Position numbers and translations under genes: made by a program | Shown: positions 35,885 through 45,705 of the stretch, piece by piece | Layout of the letters: the number at the start of each line of letters is the position of its first letter | Numbering within the stretch: position 1 is the first letter of the stretch | Notes under the pieces: model-generated | What the model was told of the DNA's origin: nothing | What the model saw: the letters and a program-made list of their open reading frames with translations, nothing else | The model's database searches: none | Assembly: GCA_951213105.1 (NCBI GenBank) | Contig: OX578149.1 | Location: 4,439,606 to 4,503,605 of the forward strand | Reading direction: 5' to 3' | Source: Amaurobius ferox | Lineage: Eukaryota; Arthropoda; Arachnida; Araneae; Amaurobiidae | DNA: 64,000 nucleotides

Positions 35885-36492
35885 ACTTACAGGGCTTTCA
35901 GAGAGCTACACATTCTTGCTTATTGTTTATGGTTCTTGAGACATTAGTTTTTAAGACACTTTGCTCATACTTTTCCCACTTGACAAGACGATGACGCGAA
36001 AACTATAACATCTTTTTTTTAAAAATAAATATAAATTTAGAAATTAAATTTCCTCAAAGACATTTTTGTTGCTTATTATTTATTTCTATTTTGAGTAAAA
36101 GTATGGGGAGAGGGGGACTTGTTTGAGCAGATACTCCAGTTTTTTTTTTTTTTTTCGAAAAATTGGAGTTCGCTTTGAAATCCAATTACATACACTTTCA
36201 GAGATTTCGAAGAGCTATCTATTCTTGCTTATTGTTTAAAGCTAGCTCTTTTAATTTTTGAGATATAAACAGTATAAACTTGAAAAACGGAACGTTTTCA
36301 ATGTACTTCCACTTGACAAGACAATAACAGAGCCTTTTTAAATAATAAATATAGATTTTAATACTCAATTTTCTAGTACACATTTTTGTCGTTCGCTATT
36401 TATATCTATCTTTTATAACATAGTATATATTTCGAGTAAAAGTTAGAAAAATGGGGGAGGAAAAAGAAAAACACTCTCTCGGAGAAGCTACT

Positions 36493-36534
<42 letters not shown>

Positions 36535-36610
36535 TTTAAAATATTAAAATCTTTAAATTATTTTTTTATATTCATAATCTGGACCCTATTTACAACACAA
36601 GAAAAATGAT
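35885..36610 (-). repeat. Q repeat, two tandem diverged units
   Basis: Two diverged units of about 300 bp (near 35885-36180 and 36190-36480) share gctacacattcttgcttatt-like, cacttgacaagac and gagtaaaag phrases. A poly-A run (about 36500-36530) and a tail match 13830-14125 in inverted orientation. Confidence 0.6.
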
Positions 36611-36699
36611 TTCCGTTTTTATCACGTTTTACCACAGTTTAGGTTCGGTGGTATAAGATTTTCCAGAAATTCTAACCCTAGATGCCATGGACATCCAAA

Positions 36700-37330
36700 A
36701 TTAAATAGATTGATTCACTATTATCAAATGCGTCGCCAAGGGGAGGGTTTTGAGGGTCACAACTCTACACAGGAACCCACTTGGAACCCATTGAAGTTCG
36801 GAGAAATGATGTTTGGAGAAGTTGCAGCATCCACTTCGGCGATAAGAGCCATTTCGTCCCAGTACCGTCGACTGGCCAGTTCGGAGATCCGGGGTTCGAT
36901 TCCCAGCTGGGGGCAGAACGGCTCTTTACAATGGCGCCCGAACTAATCCACCCTGTAGGTTAGTGCAAAGATGTTGGAGGTCTGAAAGTGACCCTAGTGC
37001 TACTAGTACGGATTCAGTGGACTCTGGGAGATTGAGCTCGCCGGTTTCAAATTGAGAGGGTAACGACCCCGCAGGATACTAACCTGGGTAAAAATAGTAG
37101 TATGAGGAGGCTAACCTGAAGTAAAAATAGCAGGAGGTGGTCAGTAAAATGGTCAGTGGCGCGCCAATTTGACATTAGAGGGTGGAGAATGCAGAGCCCA
37201 CTTCAACGATAAGAGCTTGCCATTTGGTCCTAGTAGCTCAACGGTAGAGCGTCGACTGGCCAGTTCGGAGATCCAGGGTTTGATTCCCGGTTGGAGCAGA
37301 AAGGCTCTTTACAAAGTGGAAAACAAAATA
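36700..37330 (+). mobile_element. tRNA-like SINE, second family, two head units
   Basis: Two tRNA-like units lie about 370 bp apart. The second (37227-37297) has a good D arm, GCTC-AACGGTA-GAGC, and a B-box-like GGTTTGATTCC. The first (36856-36915) lacks the D-arm segment but has a better B box, GGTTCGATTCC. Both are followed by ggctctttacaa. This is either a dimeric SINE or two insertions. Confidence 0.6.
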
Positions 37331-38122
37331 TTGGGTTACCAAAATCTCGCTCAAAAATTTTTTCTGGTTATGCTACTGGACACCTTTGTAAGTATTTTAA
37401 CTGGAAATACACGTGTGTTATCTAGATCCATTCTCTAGATATTAGAAGTTTCATTTTTTTTTTCAGAAGGGAGCGCGATATCTTTCGAAAGAATGGAGAG
37501 ATGCCGATTTATTTTCTGCGTTTGTTCCCCCCCCGCTGTCCAAATACGTTGATATGCAAAGAGAGAAAAAAAAAAATTACGCACGATATGGAGTCCGCTC
37601 CTTGGCAACTTCACCGTTTGAAGTGGCCCGAATAAATGAATAATTTATGCTTGGCGGCGTGAATCTTTGAAAGCGCGCGATTATCCTTCATGAAAGAAGT
37701 TGAAGGACGCGGATTCAATTGCGGAAAGAAAATTAAAACTCTATATGAAGTCACTCAAACCTAACCGCTGCTTGTAAGACAATTCCTTGTATGTATAAAG
37801 CAGTCATATGTCAGTTACGTAACAAAACCTATAACTGACCTCTCACCTAACTGACTTTACAGGGAAGTTTATTTTGTAATGTATAAAGGAATAGAATCGA
37901 CGATGAAGCATCTTGCCGCATCAATAAAATCAATGATGAAGCTCATCTTGATACCCACGAGGAAGCTGCAAAGCGGATTTTAATTAAAAAAATTAAAATG
38001 TTGGGTATAATATATTCATTGAATGAATAATTGACCAATAAAGGGGGTGGGAGGTCAAAAGATTCGCTGTAGTCACCGATTCAAATAGACATACCCAATT
38101 TCATGATTTTTTTTGTTTTTAC
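37331..38122. other. no recognised gene
   Basis: Nothing coding recognised. Near 37770-37830 there is weak similarity to the left end of the foldback element at 6897. It ends at the target site of the 5S-headed SINE (38123-38138). Confidence 0.45.
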
Positions 38123-38138
38123 ACACACATTCTCCTGG

Positions 38139-38257
38139 GCCAACGGCCGTACCGTGCTGAAAACACCGGTTCTCGTTAGATCACCGAAGTCAAGCAGCAT
38201 CGGGCGCGGTTAGTACTTGGTGGGTGACCACCTCGGAACACCGCGTGCTGTTGGCCA
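38139..38257 (+). rRNA. 5S rRNA-like head of the chimeric SINE
   Basis: About 119 nt with the full outline of 5S rRNA: start GCCAACGGCCGTACC, an A-box-like AAGTCAAGCAGCATCGGGC, an intermediate element GGTTAGTACTTGG and a C-box region TGGGTGACC, ending GTGCTGTTGGC, which pairs with the start. One base expected in TTGGATGGG is missing. The flanking target duplication shows it is the head of a retroposed SINE, not an array gene. Confidence 0.85.
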
Positions 38258-38518
38258 TCTCGGGTGCGGTATCCCCGTGGTTTGCGCGCTAGATTTGCAC
38301 GCTACCACAAATGCCGCCGTGTTCATGCGGAGTACGATCACGTTAAACATGTGGGTCCGTAAGTCCTTCCGAGAGGTTGGTGGTAGGGGAAGGAGGGTAC
38401 GGTCCCTGTGGATGCCTCCCCCACTGGGTTCCGGTCTAAATTGGGTGGCACTTCCCGGCCGTCCATACAGTTACCTTACACCTTTCTGGTAGGTCGGACG
38501 GTCTGGGTCTCAACAACA
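38139..38518 (+). mobile_element. 5S-tRNA chimeric SINE with LINE tail
   Basis: From 5' to 3' it has a 5S rRNA-like head (38139-38257), a shortened tRNA-like part (about 38260-38308), the SINE-T body, the LINE-type hairpin terminus and an AAC tail. A 16-bp target duplication, acacacattctcctgg, lies at 38123-38138 and 38519-38534, outside both the 5S head and the tail, so the chimera inserted as one unit. Compared with the 9014 copy, the tRNA-like part lacks about 25 bp that include the B box. Transcription would then rest on the internal 5S promoter. 5S-tRNA chimeric SINEs are known in vertebrates (AmnSINE1). I know of none described with this body. Confidence 0.93.
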
Positions 38519-38534
38519 ACACACATTCTCCTGG

Positions 38535-39665
38535 TCTGACCGTTAAGTCGCCGAGTGAATACGCATGTTGTTCTGCTCCGTCTCTCTTGCGCCTTGGGCG
38601 CGTGAATCTTCGTTGTTTGTGTATGTGTTTTATATCTTCGTGTGCCCCTTCCTGCTAGCTTTCCAACGATGTCTTGGGTTTCTTTCTACGACGTTTGTGT
38701 GGTGAGATACCTGTTTACATATACTTTAAAAAGTTCTATTTCATTGTTCCTCTGCCACAAGCCATTGTAATGGGAGAATTCTTCGCAAAAGCGTCAAACT
38801 TTGACCTTTTGTTCCATCTGTAAAACCACTTAAATTTTATCTTTAATTGTTATTGATTTGTATATTTAATATCTCTGAAATGTCCTTAATGTTAATTGAA
38901 CCTTGTTTTCCCGCCTGGAACAGTGTATATATATTTAAATTGTCATTTTGTACATGCTGTTTTACATATTTTCTATTTTCATGTATGCGAATTCCCCCTT
39001 TATTTGTAATGAACCTCCTCCCTTCTCGCACAATGTCGTCAGTTCCACGTATCTCCCCTTTTTCTGATAATGTGTTGTCCCTGCACTTTTCCCTCTACCT
39101 TCAGTTGTCTTCCCTTTAGGCTCAAAATTTTTTATTCGTTTTTCATTTTCCGTCCCTGTTCACTTTTTGATATATTTTTTTTTGCAACTTTCTGAAATTT
39201 AAAGATGCACACATGCGAGTTTTTTACAGTTTTGCCCCCCTCCTGTCCTGCTGATTATTTTAAGGGGTCATGTCCCGGGGTTATTTTAATTTATTAAATT
39301 TCGAAATATTTTAAAATTTTAAAACAAAACTTTAAACGTCCATAACTCAGAAACTAAGCCTCTTAGCTCAATTTTGACAAGCATTTTCTGGATCCAAACT
39401 ATGTGATCTATAATTACCTATGCAATGATACCATACTTGTTCTTTCCCCGTTTGATGTTGCTCACCAACACTGGGTTTTATTTTTGAAAATTTCTGAATT
39501 TATCTTAAAACTACATTTTTTTTTTTTTTTTTGGTCTAGGTTTCCCCCCTTGTATTTTGTTATATTATTATGCTTTTATTCCTTTTCAGTGCATTTTATG
39601 GTATATATCTTATATATATTTAAAAAATTCTTCACTTTTATATTATTGCAATACCTCGCTCTATT
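38535..39665 (+). other. putative LINE-A 5' UTR
   Basis: Pyrimidine-rich plus strand with no convincing coding sequence, leading to the ORF1 start. An internal promoter would be expected here for a LINE of this group, but I cannot point to one. Confidence 0.45.
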
Positions 39666-41340
39666 ATGTCTTCCACAAATACTATTAACGTGTCTGATGC
39701 TGAATTCCCCCCTCTTCCTCTCTCCTCCCTTCCCCCCCCCTGGTGCTACAACTTGTGTTACAGATGCTCCTGCCTACACAAACTCTGGTGATATAAACAC
39801 TTCTACTCTCAGCCAACCCATTTTAAAACTTGTCGATATGAAGGACAGCAGAATCTCGGCAATGCTGAGACCTTCCTACTCTGAGGCTACTACTACTAAG
39901 ACTGTCGGTACTAGAGCTTCATATGGTTTGGCCTCCAGCTCTCGCATCTCTCCCTCTGGTTCACGTTCTCAAGGATCATACTTCGAATCTTCTAGAAACG
40001 TCAGTCCCGTTCCTGCTAATCTGACCACTCCTCTTCACAAAGTGTCCAGTACCAATCCTGTTCCTGTCATCCCGACTACTTCCTTCCAAAAAACGTCTTC
40101 AATCTCCTCTCCAACGCATTCTGCCGCAGACTCTGAAGAAACGCTTTCAGCGACAAACACAGTAGAAACCATTGACGATACTTCAGATTTTTGTAACCAA
40201 TATCTTTCTAAAGTTCTCAAGAGAGTTGACCAAATCCAAAACTATTTACATCGATACGTAAGACTCAATCAAACCCATTCCTATTACTTGGACCAAAAAT
40301 TTTCTGACTTAAAGGCTGCCTCGGTTCTGTTCGAAAACCAGTATAAGTGTTCAACTCTGCCTACCATCTCTTCCTCTGAGGCCTCCATTACAGACCTCAA
40401 AAACTCTCTTACTGAAGATCTCCAAATAATGAAACATTCAATATCTCAGAGTTTACAGACATTTACTAATAATCTCAACGATAACCTCCCTGGTTTGATC
40501 AACAATACAGTTAAAGAGCAACTTGCTGAGTCTTTACCAACTTTTCTACCAAGAACGCTTGCTCCTTCTTCCACTCCTGAAACCTCTAAACCTAGTTACT
40601 CTTCTGTTCTCCTACAGGGCAAGGATAGACTGAAGAATAACGCCCAACTCCGTGAAGATCTTTTCTCCTTTCCTTGCCCGAAGGACGTCAATGTTAAAAA
40701 CATCGCCGCCCTCCCAAATGGTACCCTTAAAATCACTTGTGAAAATAACCTCGGCGATAACCTCCTTCCAACCTTTTTGAATTCTGCCCTCAGCAACAAG
40801 TTCAACATCAAACCGGAACCTCCGAAAAAGCAACCCCTCATTGTGTTCAATGTTCCGCCTGCTTTCACAGAAGACAATGTCAGATCTCTCATCTGCAACA
40901 ACATCCCTTCAATCAGACCTGCAGATATCAGCTTCATTCGAAACTTTCGGAACCGGAGGGGGAATGCCAACTGGGTTCTCTTGATGGAACTTCCACAAGC
41001 TAGCCTCTTGTTAGATGCAAAGAAACTCTTCCACAATTTTACTTACTTTCTTGTCAAAAAATACATATCTTTAAAAATTTGTTATAAATGCCAAGATTAT
41101 GGGCATACAGCTAACTACTGCTCATTTCCCACTGGCAACTGCAGTCGTTGCACTGCTAGCGACCATACACATCGTGACTGTAGAGCACGAACTCCTAGGT
41201 GTGTAAACTGTTGTACCGCTATCGATGCCAATCCCGGTTTGAATTGGAACTTTAACCACAGCGCCCGGGACCACGCCTCGTGCAGCTCTTACAAAAGAGC
41301 AATTGAGCATATCAAAAAACTTCAAAAAGAACAGAGATGA
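39666..41340 (+). CDS. LINE-A ORF1 protein (Gag-like, CCHC knuckles)
   Basis: Nucleic-acid-binding protein that would package LINE RNA. The start Met at 39666 (MSSTNTINVSDAEFPP) is preferred over an upstream Met at 39403, whose N-terminal translation is hydrophobic and unlike a Gag. From 39666 the frame shifts at a run of nine C (39732-39740), and with eight the frames would agree. This is a real mutation or a homopolymer error. Domains: a Ser/Thr/Pro-rich N-terminal third, a middle helical region, an RRM-like block (LIVFNVPPAFTEDNVRSLI) before the knuckles, then CYKCQDYGHTANYC and CSRCTASDHTHRDC (both C-x2-C-x4-H-x4-C) and a third, longer C-x2-C...H...C. The three-knuckle array is typical of I/R1/Jockey-group ORF1 proteins. 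Confidence 0.85.
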
Positions 41341-41502
41341 AACTCTTGCCCTTTGTCTTTTGGTTGGTATCTCACCACTGTGTTTGTTTTATTTCTTTTG
41401 TGTCTTTTATCTCTTGTTATTGTTTGAGTTCTTATGTTTGTCTTGTTTTTGTTCTGATCATATGTTTGCCTCACTCTGTGTCCTGGAACTGTTCTTCCCG
41501 GT

Positions 41503-44500
41503 ATGGTTCTTAATATTATTCAAATTAATCTAAACCACTCCTTAGCAGCGCATAACAACCTTTTTCAATTTGCCCTAGAAAATAAAATCGATATTGCCTG
41601 CTTACAAGAACCATACCTAAACAAAGAGAATGTTCTCAAACCTCCTTTTGGCCTTCAACAATACCACTCTTCTTCCAAAAAAGCAGCGATTGTCATTTTC
41701 AACCCAAATTTAACTGTTCACTTAAAACTACAATCCCTTTCATTTGTTTTACTAGAAATCACACTTCCCAATAACACATCTCTTAATTTAGTCTCTACCT
41801 ATTTTCCCCCGCGCGACAATATTAATGAGCTCCTCTCGGAATTTTCAGATCTTCAAATTTTATCATCTGAGTATATAATTCTTGGTGACTTCAATTCCAG
41901 GGCCCAGATGTGGGGCTATGACTTCATTGACCGACGGGGTTACAGCTTGATCGATTTTTGTTTAGAAAATAACTTAACTGTCGTAAATGATCCGAAGCGG
42001 GATCCTACATTTGTCTCACACTCAGGCAAGGGCTTCCCGGATTTGACTCTGGCTACTTTTGGCATATTTGACAGTATTCAAAATTGGGAGGTCCTCTCAG
42101 ATGACTCTCTTAGTGATCATAAATATATTAGATTTGCAATTAATGTCGACCTTTCTTTTAATGATTCCTTTTTCTTGAAAACAAATTACAGTTTAGGCAA
42201 ATTCCTTTATAATTTTAAATCTCACGTTAAAACTTTTACCTCTCAGATTGACTCTATAAATGATACTCCCTCTCTGGACACCTTCATTGAATCTTTTATC
42301 AAAAAAACACAGGAATGTGCTTTCAAATTTATTAGAAAGAAAAAATCGACAAAAAATTTTAATTTCAGTTGGTGGAGTCCAGAACTCTCTAAATTCAGAA
42401 ACTTCGTCAATGCTCTTTATAAAAGAGTAAAGTCTCTTGAGAGGGCCTCCGCTTCTTCTGAAATAATCTCAGAAGCTTTGGTAAAATATAAACTTAACAG
42501 AGCAAAATATAAAATTATGATTTACAGAGCCAAATCCGCTGCCTGGAAAAACCATTGCTCAAGCTGCTCTTCCAAATTTGGATCCATTTTCAAGTATACG
42601 TTTAAAAAAAATAAACACTTTAACGATATAAACCTTCAATTTTCAGATAATATTAACCTCAGTTACGGTGAAAAAGTTGAGCGCTTGATGGACCACTGCT
42701 TCAAAAACGATCCTGAATTCTCTTCATTTCCCTCGCTTTCACTTCCTCCTGGCGGGTTGGGCTCGGTTTCGGATGTTGAGCTCCTTCTCGTCTTCAACCA
42801 TCTCCCCAATGGTAAAGCCCCTGGCGTTGATAACTTAGATTTCAACATCTGGAAAAATGTTTTCAAATCCTTTCCCTCACTTGTCTCCAAAATTATCAAC
42901 AAAATTTTTTATCTTGGTCATTTTCCTAGCTCCTTAAAAATCTCAAAAATTATTTTCCTGAATAAACCTGGTAAAGACCCCGCTCTCTGTACTTCATACC
43001 GCCCCATTTGTTTACTCCCTACATTTGGCAAAGTCATTGAAAAAATTTTTATCAATAAATTAAATTTCTGGTTGAATTCAGAAGGTGCTCTCCATCCCCT
43101 CCAATTTGGGTTTCGGGAGCTTCACAGCTGTGAAGATGCTGCACTCAAGCTTGTTAAACATATTGAATCCCTTCGATCAGTCCATCATGTCTCCCTTACC
43201 ACGGTAGACATCTGCGGGGCCTTTGACAGCTTAAATTGGAATATTCTTCCCTCTACTTTTGAAAAAATTAACCTCCCTCTCCCTTTTCGTGCTTTTATTT
43301 ATTCATATTTGTCCTCCCGTTCTATCACTTTTACCGGTAACAATTTGTCCCTCTCTAAATTACTTTCTATGGGTGCTCCACAGGGTTCGGTAATTTCTCC
43401 GATCCTGTGGAATATCTATTTCAATAGTATCTTAACCCTTAACAACGACCTCTTCTACCTGCAGGCCTTTGCGGATGATCTGGCCGTGGTCACGTCTGGT
43501 TCCGATATTAAATTTACCACCCAAAATACAAATCAAATTCTTGGTCTCATCTCGGATTCCCTCACTTCCTTGAAACTTTCAATTTCCCACGAAAAATCAA
43601 AATGCATTATTATCAACAAATACAGATCCAAAAGAAAATATAATCGATGTATTAGACTTCAGAATAAACCCATCAAAATTTCTAAAACTCTTAACTACCT
43701 AGGTATTATAATTGACAATAACTTAAAATGGAGCGCTCACATATTCTACTTAAAAGAAAAATGTTTCAAGTTGTCCTCAACATTTGGAAAAATTTCTGGG
43801 AATAACTGGGGGGTTAATAAAGCTCTTTTAAAAATATGGTACTTGACTGTAATTGAAAAGGTTATTATTTACGGATCTGGGGTTTGGGGGGGTAATCTCA
43901 CACGGGATCAAATTTCAAAACTTACTTCATTACAAAGAATCTTTTTATTAAAAATCTGCCCTGGTTTTCGGACAACTTCGAACATTTCTCTTTTTTCAAT
44001 TACCGGTATTCCCCCTGTCCATTTAGTCATTAAAACTCTTTTTATTAAATATAACTTTTGGAAACATAAACTTAACTTATTTTCGGACCCCTCCATTCCC
44101 TCCCCTGATCAATTTGATTCCCTTTGTTCTCTTTCTAGCCTTCCTCCTCCCCTTCGTGTTTTAAATTTTTCTTCCTCGAACCCTTCCTCGTTTTCTAGGT
44201 TTAATGTATTCACAGATGGGTCAAAACTGGATAATAATGTAGGTTTATCAATATGCATTTTCGAAAATGATCGACTGATCGAATCATTATCCTTTAAACT
44301 TAGAACTGGAAACACAGTTTTTCAAGCCGAACTTGAGGCCATCAACCAGGCCATCCTCTGGGCCGGCAAAAACAATTTAAAAATCAACATCTTTTCGGAC
44401 AGTCAGTCATCTATTTCGGCTTTTAAATCTATCAAGAATAAAACGAAATTTCTATCTAAAATTAAAACTAATGCTCACCCCTACAAATCATTAATTAACT

Positions 44501-45027
44501 TATCCTGGATCAAGGCCCATTCTAACATTCAGGGCAACGAAGTCGCCGATGAACTGGCCAAACAAGCTACGATCTCCGGCACCCCACTCCTTATACCTTT
44601 TCCCTACTCCTTTTTGATTAATAATTGTAAATCTTTCCTTCTTAAAAATTGGCAATCTCTTCTTAATGATTATATTTCCCCCCGGACTCATGACCCTGCC
44701 AGAATTCTAAGCTATTTACCCAAAGTCAACCCCAATTTTCAAATTTATAACAAATTCTTAATCTATTTTTTAACGGGTCATGGTCCTTTTCTTGACTATC
44801 TTCATTTTTTCAAACATAAACGTTCTTCAAATTGTCTTTGTAATTCATATGGTGACGTAGATCATTACGTCTTTAATTGCCCCCATACCTCAAAATTTCA
44901 CTTAACCCGTCCTCCAGATAATCTTCGTGCGACTTGGTTCTCTGGTGTCAGAACCAATAAAATTCTTTTAAATAGGTTGAAAAACTGTGTTTTAATTGCG
45001 AGAGAAATCTCCAATCAGGTTCCTTAG
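41503..45027 (+). CDS. LINE-A ORF2: endonuclease, reverse transcriptase, RNase H
   Basis: An open frame of 1174 codons that nicks target DNA and copies LINE RNA onto it. AP-type endonuclease, residues 1-225: NLNHSLAAH, CLQEPYL, GDFN (about 128) and SDHKYI. Reverse transcriptase, about 430-700: KAPGVDNLDF, SYRPICLLPTFGKVIEKI, QFGFRELHSCEDAA, VDICGAFDSLNW (catalytic Asp), GAPQGSVISPILW and FADD (about 656). RNase H, about 895-1025: FTDGSK (about 903), QAELEAI, FSDSQSS and IKAHSNIQGNEVADELA. The D-E-D-D type residues are visible. A C-terminal knuckle C-x-C-x8-H-x4-C (about 1115-1130) follows TGHGPFLDYL. No stop, frameshift or missing catalytic residue is seen, so this copy may encode active enzyme. 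The hairpin at 45646 is its presumed RNA substrate. Confidence 0.95.
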   Translation: MVLNIIQINLNHSLAAHNNLFQFALENKIDIACLQEPYLNKENVLKPPFGLQQYHSSSKKAAIVIFNPNLTVHLKLQSLSFVLLEITLPNNTSLNLVSTYFPPRDNINELLSEFSDLQILSSEYIILGDFNSRAQMWGYDFIDRRGYSLIDFCLENNLTVVNDPKRDPTFVSHSGKGFPDLTLATFGIFDSIQNWEVLSDDSLSDHKYIRFAINVDLSFNDSFFLKTNYSLGKFLYNFKSHVKTFTSQIDSINDTPSLDTFIESFIKKTQECAFKFIRKKKSTKNFNFSWWSPELSKFRNFVNALYKRVKSLERASASSEIISEALVKYKLNRAKYKIMIYRAKSAAWKNHCSSCSSKFGSIFKYTFKKNKHFNDINLQFSDNINLSYGEKVERLMDHCFKNDPEFSSFPSLSLPPGGLGSVSDVELLLVFNHLPNGKAPGVDNLDFNIWKNVFKSFPSLVSKIINKIFYLGHFPSSLKISKIIFLNKPGKDPALCTSYRPICLLPTFGKVIEKIFINKLNFWLNSEGALHPLQFGFRELHSCEDAALKLVKHIESLRSVHHVSLTTVDICGAFDSLNWNILPSTFEKINLPLPFRAFIYSYLSSRSITFTGNNLSLSKLLSMGAPQGSVISPILWNIYFNSILTLNNDLFYLQAFADDLAVVTSGSDIKFTTQNTNQILGLISDSLTSLKLSISHEKSKCIIINKYRSKRKYNRCIRLQNKPIKISKTLNYLGIIIDNNLKWSAHIFYLKEKCFKLSSTFGKISGNNWGVNKALLKIWYLTVIEKVIIYGSGVWGGNLTRDQISKLTSLQRIFLLKICPGFRTTSNISLFSITGIPPVHLVIKTLFIKYNFWKHKLNLFSDPSIPSPDQFDSLCSLSSLPPPLRVLNFSSSNPSSFSRFNVFTDGSKLDNNVGLSICIFENDRLIESLSFKLRTGNTVFQAELEAINQAILWAGKNNLKINIFSDSQSSISAFKSIKNKTKFLSKIKTNAHPYKSLINLSWIKAHSNIQGNEVADELAKQATISGTPLLIPFPYSFLINNCKSFLLKNWQSLLNDYISPRTHDPARILSYLPKVNPNFQIYNKFLIYFLTGHGPFLDYLHFFKHKRSSNCLCNSYGDVDHYVFNCPHTSKFHLTRPPDNLRATWFSGVRTNKILLNRLKNCVLIAREISNQVP

Positions 45028-45645
45028 CAAGCTTGGTGCCAACTGCTTTCAATTTTCTTCGGTCAATGTTGTCCTCCCTGTTCCAGGCGTTTGTCTCTTA
45101 TTGTTTCTGTACTTACACTTTTTGGTGTCCGTCTTTTGTATATTTTGTTTCCTGTCTATATTCCTCTGTTGTATATATCTGTTTTCCCTGTGTTCCTCGG
45201 CTGTTCATATATTTGAAAGTCTTACCATGTACATGTATTGCTATATTGCATTTAACTTTGTCTTATCCGATTACCTCAACTGATTGCATGTAACCTTTGT
45301 TCAGCCATGTTCTTTTTGCTTTCTTTTTGTTGGTTTTTACTGTATTGTCCCTTTTCCCGAGGTTGCTCGGATTCTTTTGGCCATACGTTTTTACATAACT
45401 TTAATTTCATTTTAAGAAAATAACTTAATTTTTACCTCAAAATTCAAAATTTGTTAAAATCTACGTTTCTTTGCCCCCCCCCCCTTCCCACTGTATTTTA
45501 TGTAAAACATGTAAAACTGTATTACTGTCTGTATATATATATATATATATATAAATATTTACCATGTAACCACTTTATTGAATTTTAAATAAATGCAGAC
45601 TAAAACTTGGTGGCTGACCGTGGAGGTCGGTTTCGACTAATCTCT
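45028..45645 (+). other. LINE-A 3' UTR
   Basis: T-rich sequence after the ORF2 stop, with a C-run near 45475-45486, a (TA)n run at about 45531-45552 and AATAAA near 45588. A small inverted repeat (ctgaccgtggaggtcgg) precedes the terminal hairpin. Confidence 0.7.
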
Positions 45646-45698
45646 CCCGGCCACACATTAAACTGCCGTAAGCCCTAGGGTTGGCCGTGTGGTTTGGG
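45646..45698 (+). promoter_or_regulatory. LINE-A 3' terminal hairpin
   Basis: The RNA would fold with CCC (45646-45648) to GGG (45696-45698), and CCACAC (45651-45656) to GTGTGG (45687-45692), separated by a GG/TTT internal loop. The same architecture with different stem bases (CCGTCC/GGACGG) ends LINE-B and SINE-T. By analogy with stringent LINEs it is probably the reverse-transcriptase recognition site. Confidence 0.8.
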
Positions 45699-45705
45699 CC
45701 TTCCA

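Larger units (their letters stand above)
38535..45705 (+). mobile_element. LINE-A, near full-length I/R1-group element
   Basis: The order is 5' UTR, ORF1 (39666-41340), a gap of 162 bp, ORF2 (41503-45027), a T-rich 3' UTR and a terminal hairpin (45646-45698). Endonuclease, reverse transcriptase, RNase H and a C-terminal CCHC knuckle in one ORF2 place it in the I/R1 group. I could not find its target duplication, so the 5' end is uncertain: it begins somewhere after the SINE at 38139-38518, or the SINE sits in its leader. The 3' end is set by analogy with LINE-B. Only ORF1 shows a defect, a one-base shift in a C-run. Confidence 0.85.

Noticed and set aside
38139..38257. A free-standing functional 5S rRNA gene
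   Set aside because: The target duplication lies outside the joined SINE, there is no T-run terminator directly after the 5S part, one base is missing, and no tandem 5S array is present.
40035..44691. Minus-strand frames across LINE-A
   Set aside because: They are antisense shadows of ORF1 and ORF2, which have clear domains on the plus strand.
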